A stretch of DNA of 64,000 nucleotides from an uncultured Bacilli bacterium (GTDB lineage: Bacteria > Bacillota_I > Bacilli_A > RF39 > UBA660), in the NCBI GenBank assembly GCA_947629395.1, contig CANRDQ010000001.1, positions 24,188 to 88,187 on the forward strand. Direction: 5' to 3'. The notes below the pieces were generated by a model, which saw only the letters and a program-made list of their open reading frames with translations, ran no database searches and was not told where the DNA came from. Below are positions 36,197 through 43,368 of this stretch, piece by piece (position 1 is the stretch's first letter; each line of letters opens with the position of its first letter). The position numbers and the translations under genes were made by a program.

Positions 36197-37831
36197 TTAT
36201 TGTTGATTTCTTCTAACTTTTATTATCGTAGTTCCGATTATTCCCGCACCAATCATTATAATTAATCCTCCAATAATATAAGGAAGAATATTCGCAAATA
36301 ATCCTGTATTAGGAACTGGAACTTCTGGAGCATTTTCCATAGTTACAGATGTTATCTTCGAACCATCTACTGTAAAGTCTACACATTCTTGATTTAATTG
36401 ATATCCTCTTGGAGCAGTTGTTTCACATAATGTATATTCTCCATTTTCTAAATAGAAGTATTTAGGAGTAGAAGTGGATGTCCATTGTTGTTTTTGTTCC
36501 TGTGTTTTTTTATCTTTAATAACAAGATTAGCACCAGGAAGTTCTTCTTGATTAGTAACATCAACTTTACTAACTTTAGTTAAATTCTTTAAAGTAAGAG
36601 TAACACTAGCTGTTTCAATAGGAATATCTCCTAAAATAACATCAGCAAATATTTGTTTCTTCTTCACATCATCAAAGACATCTAAATCATTGGCTGTACT
36701 TTTAGTAACTCTATAACCATAACCACTTATCTTTAAGAATGAACCAGTAATTTCAACTTCAATTGAAGATAAATCTATATCTTCTTTAGTAAGAGGAACA
36801 TAAATTTTAAAACCACTAGTTAAATTAGATGTACTACCAAGTTTATTACCTGATGTATCAGTTAAGTAAGCTCCATAGTCATTTGGATCTTTTAATTTAA
36901 CAGAATAGTTTAAGTAATTTTGAGTATTACCACTTGCGACTGGGGTGATTTCATCAGTAGTTAAAGATGTTCCATCAGCGGCAATTTTATAATTAATAGA
37001 ATTATTAGAAAATCCTTGCATTGATGAAGTTAAATCATTTCCTGTATAAGTTTCAGCTTCATCTACTAATTGAGTAATATAATTTAAATAATTGTAAGCA
37101 GTTTTTTGTGCTGCCGCTGTGATTATAGATCTAACTACTTGAGCAGTAGTAGGGGTAACTTCATAAGTGAAATAATCAGAATATTTTATTGGAGAAGTAG
37201 TGTAAGAATAAAAATCACAAGCACTCATTTCACTCCAAGCATTTATAGTTGTATCACTTTCTTTTAAGTGAACATTTATGTTCTGACAGTAATTACTAGT
37301 AAATTTAGTTTTGTTTTCTAATAAGTATAACCAAAAAGCCATTTGTGTTATATAAGCTTTAATATTATTATCTGTTACAGCACCATATTTATTTTGGGAG
37401 AAAACTGTGTTAGTTGTATTAGTTGTATTGTAACCGTGCATTAAAATATATTTAAGTCCCAAATCTGAAATATTAGCGGGGTTATCACCAGTAATTTCAA
37501 ATGTTTCTGTTGTTCTTGGTGTAACTGCATTTTTCATTAGTGTATATAAAGGTGTTTCATTATCACTTGTTCTATAATTGTTTGGAATAGCAAAGTTATC
37601 CGCAAAAGGTGTATAAGTTGGATTACTTGAGCCAAGAGAATCAAAAACATAGTTCTTTTTATCACCGTTTTTAGCATAATTAGAAGTAAAACTATCAGTG
37701 GCCGCTCCTGTATTATCTATTGGAATGGCATAACTATTTTTAAAAGTATATAGCGAGAAAGTAAATAATGCGACTAAAACAGTAATTCCACTAACAATGC
37801 CTAAAGTTAATTTATTAGATTTTAGTTTCAT
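36197..37831 (-). CDS. Cell-wall-anchored surface protein with SpaA-like domain and VPNTG signal
   Basis: A 544-residue surface protein: N-terminal signal anchor (about 10-33), a helical region with Cys residues (about 70-270) that resembles thioester-adhesin domains, beta domains in the middle, and a prealbumin-like SpaA domain (about 415-500; ANLVIKDKKT...YTLCETTAPRGYQL). The C-terminus is VPNTG, a hydrophobic segment and RRNQQ, a sorting signal with V in place of the usual L. No sortase is encoded in this window. The thioester idea is uncertain: a Cys-Gln pair cannot be proven by eye. Confidence 0.8.
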   Translation of the reverse strand: MKLKSNKLTLGIVSGITVLVALFTFSLYTFKNSYAIPIDNTGAATDSFTSNYAKNGDKKNYVFDSLGSSNPTYTPFADNFAIPNNYRTSDNETPLYTLMKNAVTPRTTETFEITGDNPANISDLGLKYILMHGYNTTNTTNTVFSQNKYGAVTDNNIKAYITQMAFWLYLLENKTKFTSNYCQNINVHLKESDTTINAWSEMSACDFYSYTTSPIKYSDYFTYEVTPTTAQVVRSIITAAAQKTAYNYLNYITQLVDEAETYTGNDLTSSMQGFSNNSINYKIAADGTSLTTDEITPVASGNTQNYLNYSVKLKDPNDYGAYLTDTSGNKLGSTSNLTSGFKIYVPLTKEDIDLSSIEVEITGSFLKISGYGYRVTKSTANDLDVFDDVKKKQIFADVILGDIPIETASVTLTLKNLTKVSKVDVTNQEELPGANLVIKDKKTQEQKQQWTSTSTPKYFYLENGEYTLCETTAPRGYQLNQECVDFTVDGSKITSVTMENAPEVPVPNTGLFANILPYIIGGLIIMIGAGIIGTTIIKVRRNQQ

Positions 37832-37935
37832 TGATCATCACCTTATTATATATTCTATCTTATCATTTATATTATATCATAAAAAAAGAAAAGAAAAAGA
37901 TTAAAATTAATAATTATACATGTTTTGATATAAAA

Positions 37936-37970
37936 AAATAAAAAAAGCTACTAATTTTTTGTAGTAGCTT
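37936..37970 (-). terminator. Terminator of the SLOG/PRTase group
   Basis: Nine-bp stem (aagctacta / tagtagctt) overlapping the stop codon, with a T-rich tail on the minus strand. Confidence 0.8.
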
Positions 37971-38481
37971 TGATAGCTTTAGTTAAAGCTTCTTGTGGAG
38001 TTTTGGCACTTTCACATTTTAATCTTTTTCTATCATCAAAATATTTGTTAGATAAAGTTTCTGCCCAACCTCCAAAAATATCAACAGTAATGATAGGAAT
38101 ATTAGCTTGATAGGCGATGGCCATTTCAGTAAGAGTTCCCGAACCTCCACTAATGGCGATAATAACATCACATGATAAGACTAGTGAAAATTCACGACCA
38201 CCACCAATTTCTAGACCACAGGGAATTAAAACTGTAGGACGAAAATCTCCATATATTTCTTTTTTCTTACCACCAGTGACACCGACTGTAATACCTCCTG
38301 ATTTACTAGCACTAATAGCGGCATTTGTAGATAAAGATGTATAATCTTTTTCAGCACCATATACTAAAATATTTCCACTTTCCGCAATTAGTTTTCCAAT
38401 TTCTTTAGCAAACTCTAAAGCTTCTTTACTATAGTTTAAATCAGCAGCTGATCCCATAATTCCAATTTGTAATTTCTTCAT
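37951..38481 (-). CDS. SLOG/LOG-fold nucleotide-binding protein (TIGR00725-like)
   Basis: A 176-residue Rossmann protein of the SLOG superfamily: GIMGSA at the N-terminus, VYGAEKDYTS, and the diagnostic nucleotide loop ISGGSGTLTEMAIAYQANIPI. Relatives are LOG phosphoribohydrolases, which cleave nucleotide monophosphates, and DprA. The usual PGGxGT reads SGGSGT here. It starts 1 base after the PRTase-like gene, so both act together on a nucleotide-type substrate (inference). Confidence 0.85.
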   Translation of the reverse strand: MKKLQIGIMGSAADLNYSKEALEFAKEIGKLIAESGNILVYGAEKDYTSLSTNAAISASKSGGITVGVTGGKKKEIYGDFRPTVLIPCGLEIGGGREFSLVLSCDVIIAISGGSGTLTEMAIAYQANIPIITVDIFGGWAETLSNKYFDDRKRLKCESAKTPQEALTKAIKATTKN

Positions 38482-38482
38482 T

Positions 38483-39181
38483 TTATTTTCTTCCTTTCTT
38501 TAAAACTTTAATAACTAAATCATCATTGTTAGTGTAATTTATTTTTTCTGGTAAATCTCTCATATAAATATTTTTTCCAGATAATCTTTCTATTTCTTGC
38601 CATAAATAAAGTGATCTATTTATACAACCTTCGGAAAAATATTTTTCATATTCTTTAGGAATAGAAGCTCTTTCATTAGGGTTACCAAAAGGTAGAAAGT
38701 AAGGAGCTTTTACAATTTCTTGATTTTTAATAGTAGATATTCCAGATTGAGCAATTCCAAAGTAAAAATCTCTTTCACATATTTGATCTATAACATCACT
38801 ATCTAGTAAATAGCCACATTTTAAACCTAAAGGTAAAGTTTTATTAAAATATAGATATCCCGAAATGGTAGAAATACAACTTCTTATACCTATAACTTGA
38901 ATATTATTATTTTTAAATTTTTCAATAATTGTTTTTAAAACGGAACCACTAAAGACAACGTCATCCGCTAAAACAATATCAGAAATATTATTTTTAATTA
39001 ATAAGTCAGAAATAATTTTAATTTGTTTATCAACACTTTCTAAATCATTAATATTATTCCTAGCTACTAAATTATTTGATTTATCAAGTCGGGTACAATC
39101 AAGAAATATAATATTTTTCTGATCTTCAGTTAAATAAATTTTATCTAAAGATACAATGGGGATACCTCCCACATACATCAT
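38483..39181 (-). CDS. Phosphoribosyltransferase-fold protein (possibly the 3' part of a split gene)
   Basis: A 232-residue protein with a PRPP-type loop, DIVLADDVVFSGSVLKTIIEKF, the hallmark of type I phosphoribosyltransferases. The C-terminal half (about 125-230) is unknown to me. The ATG at 39181 has no ribosome site upstream, and it overlaps the preceding gene by 41 bases in another frame. Either translation is coupled, or this and the 92-kind ORF upstream were one gene split by a frameshift near 39150-39170. Confidence 0.7.
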   Translation of the reverse strand: MMYVGGIPIVSLDKIYLTEDQKNIIFLDCTRLDKSNNLVARNNINDLESVDKQIKIISDLLIKNNISDIVLADDVVFSGSVLKTIIEKFKNNNIQVIGIRSCISTISGYLYFNKTLPLGLKCGYLLDSDVIDQICERDFYFGIAQSGISTIKNQEIVKAPYFLPFGNPNERASIPKEYEKYFSEGCINRSLYLWQEIERLSGKNIYMRDLPEKINYTNNDDLVIKVLKKGRK

Positions 39182-39410
39182 TGATAGAATAGTTTATACT
39201 TTCTAACATTTCTTCTTCACTTAAAATAGATACTTTTCCTTCAAAAATTTTATTAACATCTTTCTTAAAATCTAGTCTTAAATCTTCTATTAACTTTTTA
39301 TTTGGTATTATTAAACCATTATTAGTGTAACTAAAATCTAAGGCATTACATCCCTTTAATATTCTTTCTATATCATTACTAAATACAATACTATCTTTAA
39401 TTATTTTCAT
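39141..39410 (-). CDS. First gene of the attenuator-controlled operon, function unknown
   Basis: An 89-residue protein beginning MKIIKDSIVFSNDIERILKG after AGGATG. It is mixed alpha/beta by pattern and matches nothing I know. Its last 14 codons overlap the PRTase-like gene. If the frames are joined near residue 78 the product reads smoothly through NDV into YVGGIPIVSL, suggesting the N-terminal part of the same protein. Confidence 0.55.
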   Translation of the reverse strand: MKIIKDSIVFSNDIERILKGCNALDFSYTNNGLIIPNKKLIEDLRLDFKKDVNKIFEGKVSILSEEEMLESINYSINDVCGRYPHCIFR

Positions 39411-39470
39411 ACATATCATCCTTTCTTATTTTAATAATCTTTATAAAGTGATGCTTATGCCGAAAATAAA

Positions 39471-39498
39471 AAACTATACAGAATTACCTGTATAGTTT
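39471..39498 (-). terminator. Attenuator terminator
   Basis: Perfect 11-bp stem (aaactatacag / ctgtatagttt), 6-base loop; TTTTTTATTTT follows on the minus strand, 50 bases before the first gene. Confidence 0.85.
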
Positions 39499-39552
39499 AT
39501 CTATAAAATACAGGCAACAAGCACCACAAATAGCACTTGTGCCTACAACGTT

Positions 39553-39621
39553 TTAATGTCGTATTAACAAGTGCAGATTATTATGATGATGTTGTCTAAT
39601 ATTTAAATTCATTTTTAACAT
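39553..39621 (-). CDS. His-rich leader peptide (22 aa)
   Basis: ATG at 39621 with AGGAAG seven bases upstream; 22 codons, five of them His including three in a row (RQHHHNN). It lies about 25 bases after the predicted transcript start and ahead of the competing hairpins. Codons 16-19 form the first pairing segment. The size and place are those of an attenuator leader peptide such as HisL. Confidence 0.6.
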   Translation of the reverse strand: MLKMNLNIRQHHHNNLHLLIRH

Positions 39622-39651
39622 AACAATCTTCCTTTCTTCAATATAGCCTGT

Positions 39652-39680
39652 ATTATACTATAATTTTAAGAAAAAGTCAA
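39652..39680 (-). promoter_or_regulatory. Promoter of the attenuator-controlled operon
   Basis: On the minus strand TTGACT, 17-bp spacer, TATAAT. It starts a leader of about 235 bases before the first gene at 39410. Confidence 0.85.
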
Positions 39681-39733
39681 TTTATGAAGTATTATGTATA
39701 ATATATGATATAATAAATCTCGGAGGATTTAAC

Positions 39734-41071
39734 ATGGAAGATATTAAAGAAAAAGCAAAGTTATTTGCGATTGAGGCTCATATAGGACAAGTAAGAAAAA
39801 GTGAAAAAGATAAACCAATGATTATACATCCAATAAGTGTAGGGCAAATGCTTGAGGAATTAGGTTTTGATGATAATGTAGTAGCAGCTGGTTTTTTACA
39901 TGATGTAGTAGAAGATACAAAATATACACTTGAAGATATTGAAGAAGATTTTGGAAGTGATATTGCTTCTTTAGTTAGAGGCGCATCAGAACCAGATAAG
40001 AGTTTATCTTGGGAAGAAAGAAAAAAGCATACTATTAATGAAGCTAAAGATTTACCTCTTAGAAATAAAGCTATCATTGCCGCCGATAAAATCAATAATT
40101 TAAGTGATTTAAATATTATTTTTAGAAGAACAGGAGAAAAAGATTTTACAGCATTTAAAAGAGGTGAGGAATCACAAAGATGGTATTACACTAGTATTTA
40201 TGAAAGTTTAATTTATAATGAAGATGAGAATTTACCTATATTTAAAAAATATAAAAAAGTACTAGATGATATATTTTATAGTAGGGAAGATACTTTCTTA
40301 AAAGAAGTAATTTTTAAAGATAATGAAGAATATTATGAAGAACTAAAAAAATTACAAGCCCGTAAAGAAGAATTACAACATTTAAAAACTTTATGTTCTT
40401 TAGATAAACCTTTTGTAATCGAATTTAGTGGAACACCTCGTACAGGAAAAACTAGTATTATTAATAACTTATATGATTTCTTTAAAAAGGGGAACTTTAA
40501 TATTTCTTTAGTTGAGGAGTTTACTACTTCTAAATATTATAAGGAAGAATTAAAAGAGTTTTCTAAGTTGACAGTGGAAGAAAGAAATTTTAAAATAGCA
40601 GAAGTTTGTTTAAAACAATTAAAGGATTCTGTTAAGGAAGATAAAGATATTATCTTAATAGATAGGTCTATAAATGATAGGCAAATATGGAATTATAGAG
40701 GTTATAAAAGAGGAAATATTCCTGAAGAAAATTATGAAACTAGAAAAGAAGAGTTATCTTTAGCTTCTAAAGAACTTATTGACTTTTTAGTGGTAACTAC
40801 GGCTACACCACTTATTTCTTTAAAGAGAGATTATAATTCTAGTTTAGCTTTAGAGAGTAGAAGATTTTTAAATATTGATAATATTGAAGAGTATAATAAA
40901 TGTTTGGATGATATTAAAGATATTTTAAGAGATAGTGTTGATGAGTGTCTTTTTTTAGATACTAGTTCTATTAATATAAATGATTCATCTTTAGAGATTG
41001 CATCGCAGATATTAATAGAAATGCGAAAGAAATATATCGAAGCTTTTAAAAATAAATATAATTTAAAATAA
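39734..41071 (+). CDS. HD hydrolase (SpoT/MESH1-like) fused to a P-loop kinase-like domain
   Basis: A 445-residue fusion. Residues 1-140 match the SpoT/MESH1 HD domain: AHIGQVRK, IIHPISVGQ, AGFLHDVVEDT (HD metal pair) and AADKINNL (later Asp). A charged coiled linker follows. From about 225 a P-loop domain begins with EFSGTPRTGKTSIINNLYDFF (Walker A at about 233-240) and DRSINDRQIW, which resemble deoxynucleoside-kinase or AAA_28/NadR-type kinases. The HD half suggests hydrolysis of (p)ppGpp or a related nucleotide; no synthetase domain is present. CGGAGGA precedes the ATG. Confidence 0.8.
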   Translation: MEDIKEKAKLFAIEAHIGQVRKSEKDKPMIIHPISVGQMLEELGFDDNVVAAGFLHDVVEDTKYTLEDIEEDFGSDIASLVRGASEPDKSLSWEERKKHTINEAKDLPLRNKAIIAADKINNLSDLNIIFRRTGEKDFTAFKRGEESQRWYYTSIYESLIYNEDENLPIFKKYKKVLDDIFYSREDTFLKEVIFKDNEEYYEELKKLQARKEELQHLKTLCSLDKPFVIEFSGTPRTGKTSIINNLYDFFKKGNFNISLVEEFTTSKYYKEELKEFSKLTVEERNFKIAEVCLKQLKDSVKEDKDIILIDRSINDRQIWNYRGYKRGNIPEENYETRKEELSLASKELIDFLVVTTATPLISLKRDYNSSLALESRRFLNIDNIEEYNKCLDDIKDILRDSVDECLFLDTSSININDSSLEIASQILIEMRKKYIEAFKNKYNLK

Positions 41072-41079
41072 TAACAAGA

Positions 41080-41110
41080 AAAAACAACTAATGGTAAATT
41101 AGTTGTTTTT
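41080..41110. terminator. Bidirectional terminator
   Basis: Perfect 12-bp stem (aaaaacaactaa / ttagttgttttt), 7-base loop, between converging genes. Confidence 0.85.
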
Positions 41111-42044
41111 GACGTTCTGGTAATACAGATTGTACTAAATGACGATCAACATATTCAATATCTTTTCTATTATAATAATGAAAATCATCTAATAAATCAT
41201 AATTCTTTCTACAAACAGCAATGGCATATTCAAAGGCTTCTTTAACTTCTTTTTCAGTTAAAACTGTTTTACCACTTTGTAAAGTTAGTTTTCCCATTAA
41301 ATTATAAAATTGTTCTGGAGTAGGGTTTTCAAGTAAAACATTTAACAATGGTTTAATGCTTAAAGTTGGAGCTTTTCCAACAAATTCTGCTTCTAAAAAG
41401 TTTGAAGGATTTAAATAAGCAAAGTTAGTAGGATCACTGTAAAAATAATTTCCACTTCCTTGTTTATTTCCATTTACTAAAGTAATCGCATGATTACCTA
41501 ATGTAAGTAGAGGATGTTCTTCTGGCATTTCTCTTCCTTCTGTAGCTGGAACAGTTGCGGAATCCTCAAAACTAATATTAGTTGGGATTTGCGGTCTATA
41601 ACTGTAAAGTGGTTTGCTGGTATCAAGTACACATCCCACTGTATGGGCTTCTGTTCCCATTTCATTTAAAACTCTTGTAAGCATTTCGGCATTATTCAAA
41701 CAAACTGATTTTCCACGCATAATATCAGCTCCAGGAATAGCCATATTTAAAACTCTATCAGGGGCACAATACATAAAAGCTTTTTGTTTTGATAAATAAC
41801 CATTCCATAAGATATGTTGGAAGGCTGCGGTTGCTAAAACAGGATCTTGTAAATGTAAATCCTTTATAACCCCAGCTGTACTTTTACAAATTTTTAAGTA
41901 TGATTTATAAAGTTGGGTATTTCTTAAAGCGGCCTTTTCTGGAGTTAAGGCACTTCCAACTCCTTCAATAAAATCATCTGTGTAGATTTCTAATAAATCA
42001 CTCACTTCATTTTTTTTCTTATCACTCATTTCTTCAATTCTCAT
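41088..42044 (-). CDS. Transglutaminase-like cysteine-fold protein
   Basis: A 318-residue cytosolic protein with the transglutaminase-core order of catalytic residues: Cys in GKSVCLNNAEMLTRVLNEMG, His in NHAITLVNG and Asp in YFYSDPTNF. The core lies at about 110-215, with a helical N-terminus and C-terminus. No signal peptide. Bacterial homologs act as peptidases, amidases or transglutaminases; the substrate is unknown. GGGAGTGAG precedes the ATG. A small membrane ORF with a consensus promoter lies upstream in the same direction. Confidence 0.7.
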   Translation of the reverse strand: MRIEEMSDKKKNEVSDLLEIYTDDFIEGVGSALTPEKAALRNTQLYKSYLKICKSTAGVIKDLHLQDPVLATAAFQHILWNGYLSKQKAFMYCAPDRVLNMAIPGADIMRGKSVCLNNAEMLTRVLNEMGTEAHTVGCVLDTSKPLYSYRPQIPTNISFEDSATVPATEGREMPEEHPLLTLGNHAITLVNGNKQGSGNYFYSDPTNFAYLNPSNFLEAEFVGKAPTLSIKPLLNVLLENPTPEQFYNLMGKLTLQSGKTVLTEKEVKEAFEYAIAVCRKNYDLLDDFHYYNRKDIEYVDRHLVQSVLPERQKQLIYH

Positions 42045-42111
42045 ATTTTCTCACTCCCATATTTTTTTTATAAATTATCGTCCTCTTTCTTCTTTTTGGT
42101 ATCACTTAATT

Positions 42112-42240
42112 CTAGTATATAAACCACCATCCTTTTTGTTCATGATTTTTGTCCAATTCTGTGTTTAAAAAAAGAAAAAAGCACAGAATCAGTCCTAATG
42201 CGACTCCGTACTTTTTATAAGTTCGTGTAGATTTTTTCAT
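42112..42240 (-). CDS. Possible 42-residue membrane peptide
   Basis: ATG at 42240, stop at 42112: a basic N-terminus (MKKSTRTYKKYG), a hydrophobic stretch ALGLILCFFLFL and a polar end rich in Trp. The segment before the ATG folds into a long stem (gagata.../...tatctc), and a GAGGAG lies too far upstream to serve the ATG directly. A consensus promoter sits 59 bases upstream. Translation is uncertain; the RNA is likely real. The rest of 42045-42377 holds only A/T-rich sequence and this promoter. Confidence 0.45.
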   Translation of the reverse strand: MKKSTRTYKKYGVALGLILCFFLFLNTELDKNHEQKGWWFIY

Positions 42241-42298
42241 CTGAGATAGCTCGTAAATAATTGTTAACTATTTATTTATATCTCCTCGCTTATTGTCA

Positions 42299-42327
42299 AT
42301 TATATATAAATAATTTTTTATTGTCAA
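42299..42327 (-). promoter_or_regulatory. Consensus promoter of the transglutaminase-like operon
   Basis: On the minus strand TTGACA, 17-bp spacer, TATAAT. Nothing else within 60 bases could use it except the small ORF and the transglutaminase-like gene. Confidence 0.85.
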
Positions 42328-42377
42328 CCACTTAATTTAAAAAAATTAAATTTTTTTTAAAAGGGTAGTAATGTAAG

Positions 42378-42980
42378 CTAATTTAATAATCCAATAATAG
42401 CTTCTATAACTAAATTAGTCATAATTTCATAATTCATATTTTCGTGTTTATGATAAATAATCTCATGACATAATTGATCAATCCAAGTTAAAATTAAATG
42501 ACACTTTTCATTAATGTTATCTACAACTATATTATTTTCTTCTAAAATTTCAATTAAAGTTTCGGTAGATTTTAATTCTAAATTTTTAAATATTTCAGAA
42601 ACTTCTTTATCAGTATGTTGTAGAGCAATAACTTCTTCATGAGCAGATTCTGAAATACGATGAGACTTTACAAAAATATCAATAATATTCTTTAATTCTA
42701 CTTTTAAATTATTTTTATCAATTTTTTTACCTTTAATTTTATTAATAGGGAACATTAAATCTTCAGCATATATTTTTAATCCTTGTAAAAAGATATCTTT
42801 TTTATCTTTAAAGTATTGATAGACTGTACCTGTAGAAACACCAGCATACTTGGCAATTTGGACAGCATCAGTATTATGTAATCCTTTTTCACAAATAAGT
42901 TTAAAACCGTATTTTAAGATTTTTTCTTTTTTTTCAATAGCTCTTTTTTGAGTAGGATTTCTAAGTTCTGTACTTTCCAT
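42378..42980 (-). CDS. TetR/AcrR-family repressor
   Basis: A 200-residue regulator. The N-terminal helix-turn-helix reads AVQIAKYAGVSTGTVYQYFKDKKDIF, a standard TetR motif; the C-terminal ligand domain is diverged. I chose the ATG at 42980 (AAAGGA 12 bases upstream); an in-frame start at 43064 would add 28 unlikely residues. It is divergent from feoAB and may control it or itself. Confidence 0.88.
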   Translation of the reverse strand: MESTELRNPTQKRAIEKKEKILKYGFKLICEKGLHNTDAVQIAKYAGVSTGTVYQYFKDKKDIFLQGLKIYAEDLMFPINKIKGKKIDKNNLKVELKNIIDIFVKSHRISESAHEEVIALQHTDKEVSEIFKNLELKSTETLIEILEENNIVVDNINEKCHLILTWIDQLCHEIIYHKHENMNYEIMTNLVIEAIIGLLN

Positions 42981-43072
42981 AGTATCAGGTCCTTTCAAAT
43001 ATAATTCAGTATAAGTATAAAGGAGGTTAGGGAAAAAGTCAAATAAAGTTGAAAAAAGTTTCATCTTTTTTA

Positions 43073-43101
43073 TTGATTTAGTTAAGGGTAAATGATATAA
43101 T
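43073..43101 (+). promoter_or_regulatory. Promoter of feoAB
   Basis: TTGATT, 17-bp spacer, TATAAT; the feoA ATG is 40 bases further. No clear Fur box is visible. Confidence 0.8.
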
Positions 43102-43140
43102 TATGAAGTTGAAAGAATTTTCAAGTTTGGGAGGTGCTGT

Positions 43141-43368
43141 ATGAAATTATCTAAATTAAAAGTAGGACAAAAAGCTAAAGTTATAAGTTTAAATGTAAAA
43201 GATAAAAAGATTAGAAGACATCTTTTGGATATGGGATTAACTAAAGGTGTTATAGTGAAGATCAAAAAAGTTGCACCTATGGGAGATCCTGTTGATATAG
43301 AGCTTCGTGATTACGAATTATGTATTGGAAAATCTAATTTAAAAGAAGTAGAAGTGGAGGTGTTGTAA
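43141..43368 (+). CDS. feoA: Ferrous iron transport protein A
   Basis: A 75-residue SH3-fold protein of the FeoA family (KLSKLKVGQKAKVISLN...LLDMGLTKG...APMGDPVDIELRDYEL). FeoA is needed for full FeoB transport. GGGAGGTG precedes the ATG; feoB follows without a gap. Confidence 0.95.
   Translation: MKLSKLKVGQKAKVISLNVKDKKIRRHLLDMGLTKGVIVKIKKVAPMGDPVDIELRDYELCIGKSNLKEVEVEVL

Larger units (their letters stand above)
39460..39645 (-). promoter_or_regulatory. Attenuator leader with competing hairpins
   Basis: Between promoter and first gene, five segments can pair in mutually exclusive ways (minus strand): A gcacttgt (39567-39574, inside the leader peptide) with B acaagtgc (39533-39540); B ggcacaag with C cttgttgcc (39513-39521, one bulge); C cctgtat with D atacagg (39487-39493); and D with E in a terminator. 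This nested order is the layout of peptide-dependent transcription attenuators. Confidence 0.65.

Noticed and set aside
42300..42378. Terminator of the tetR gene in the A/T-rich palindrome aatttaaaaaaattaaatt
   Set aside because: Pairing is all A-T and short; it could form by composition alone, so it is not listed as a feature.
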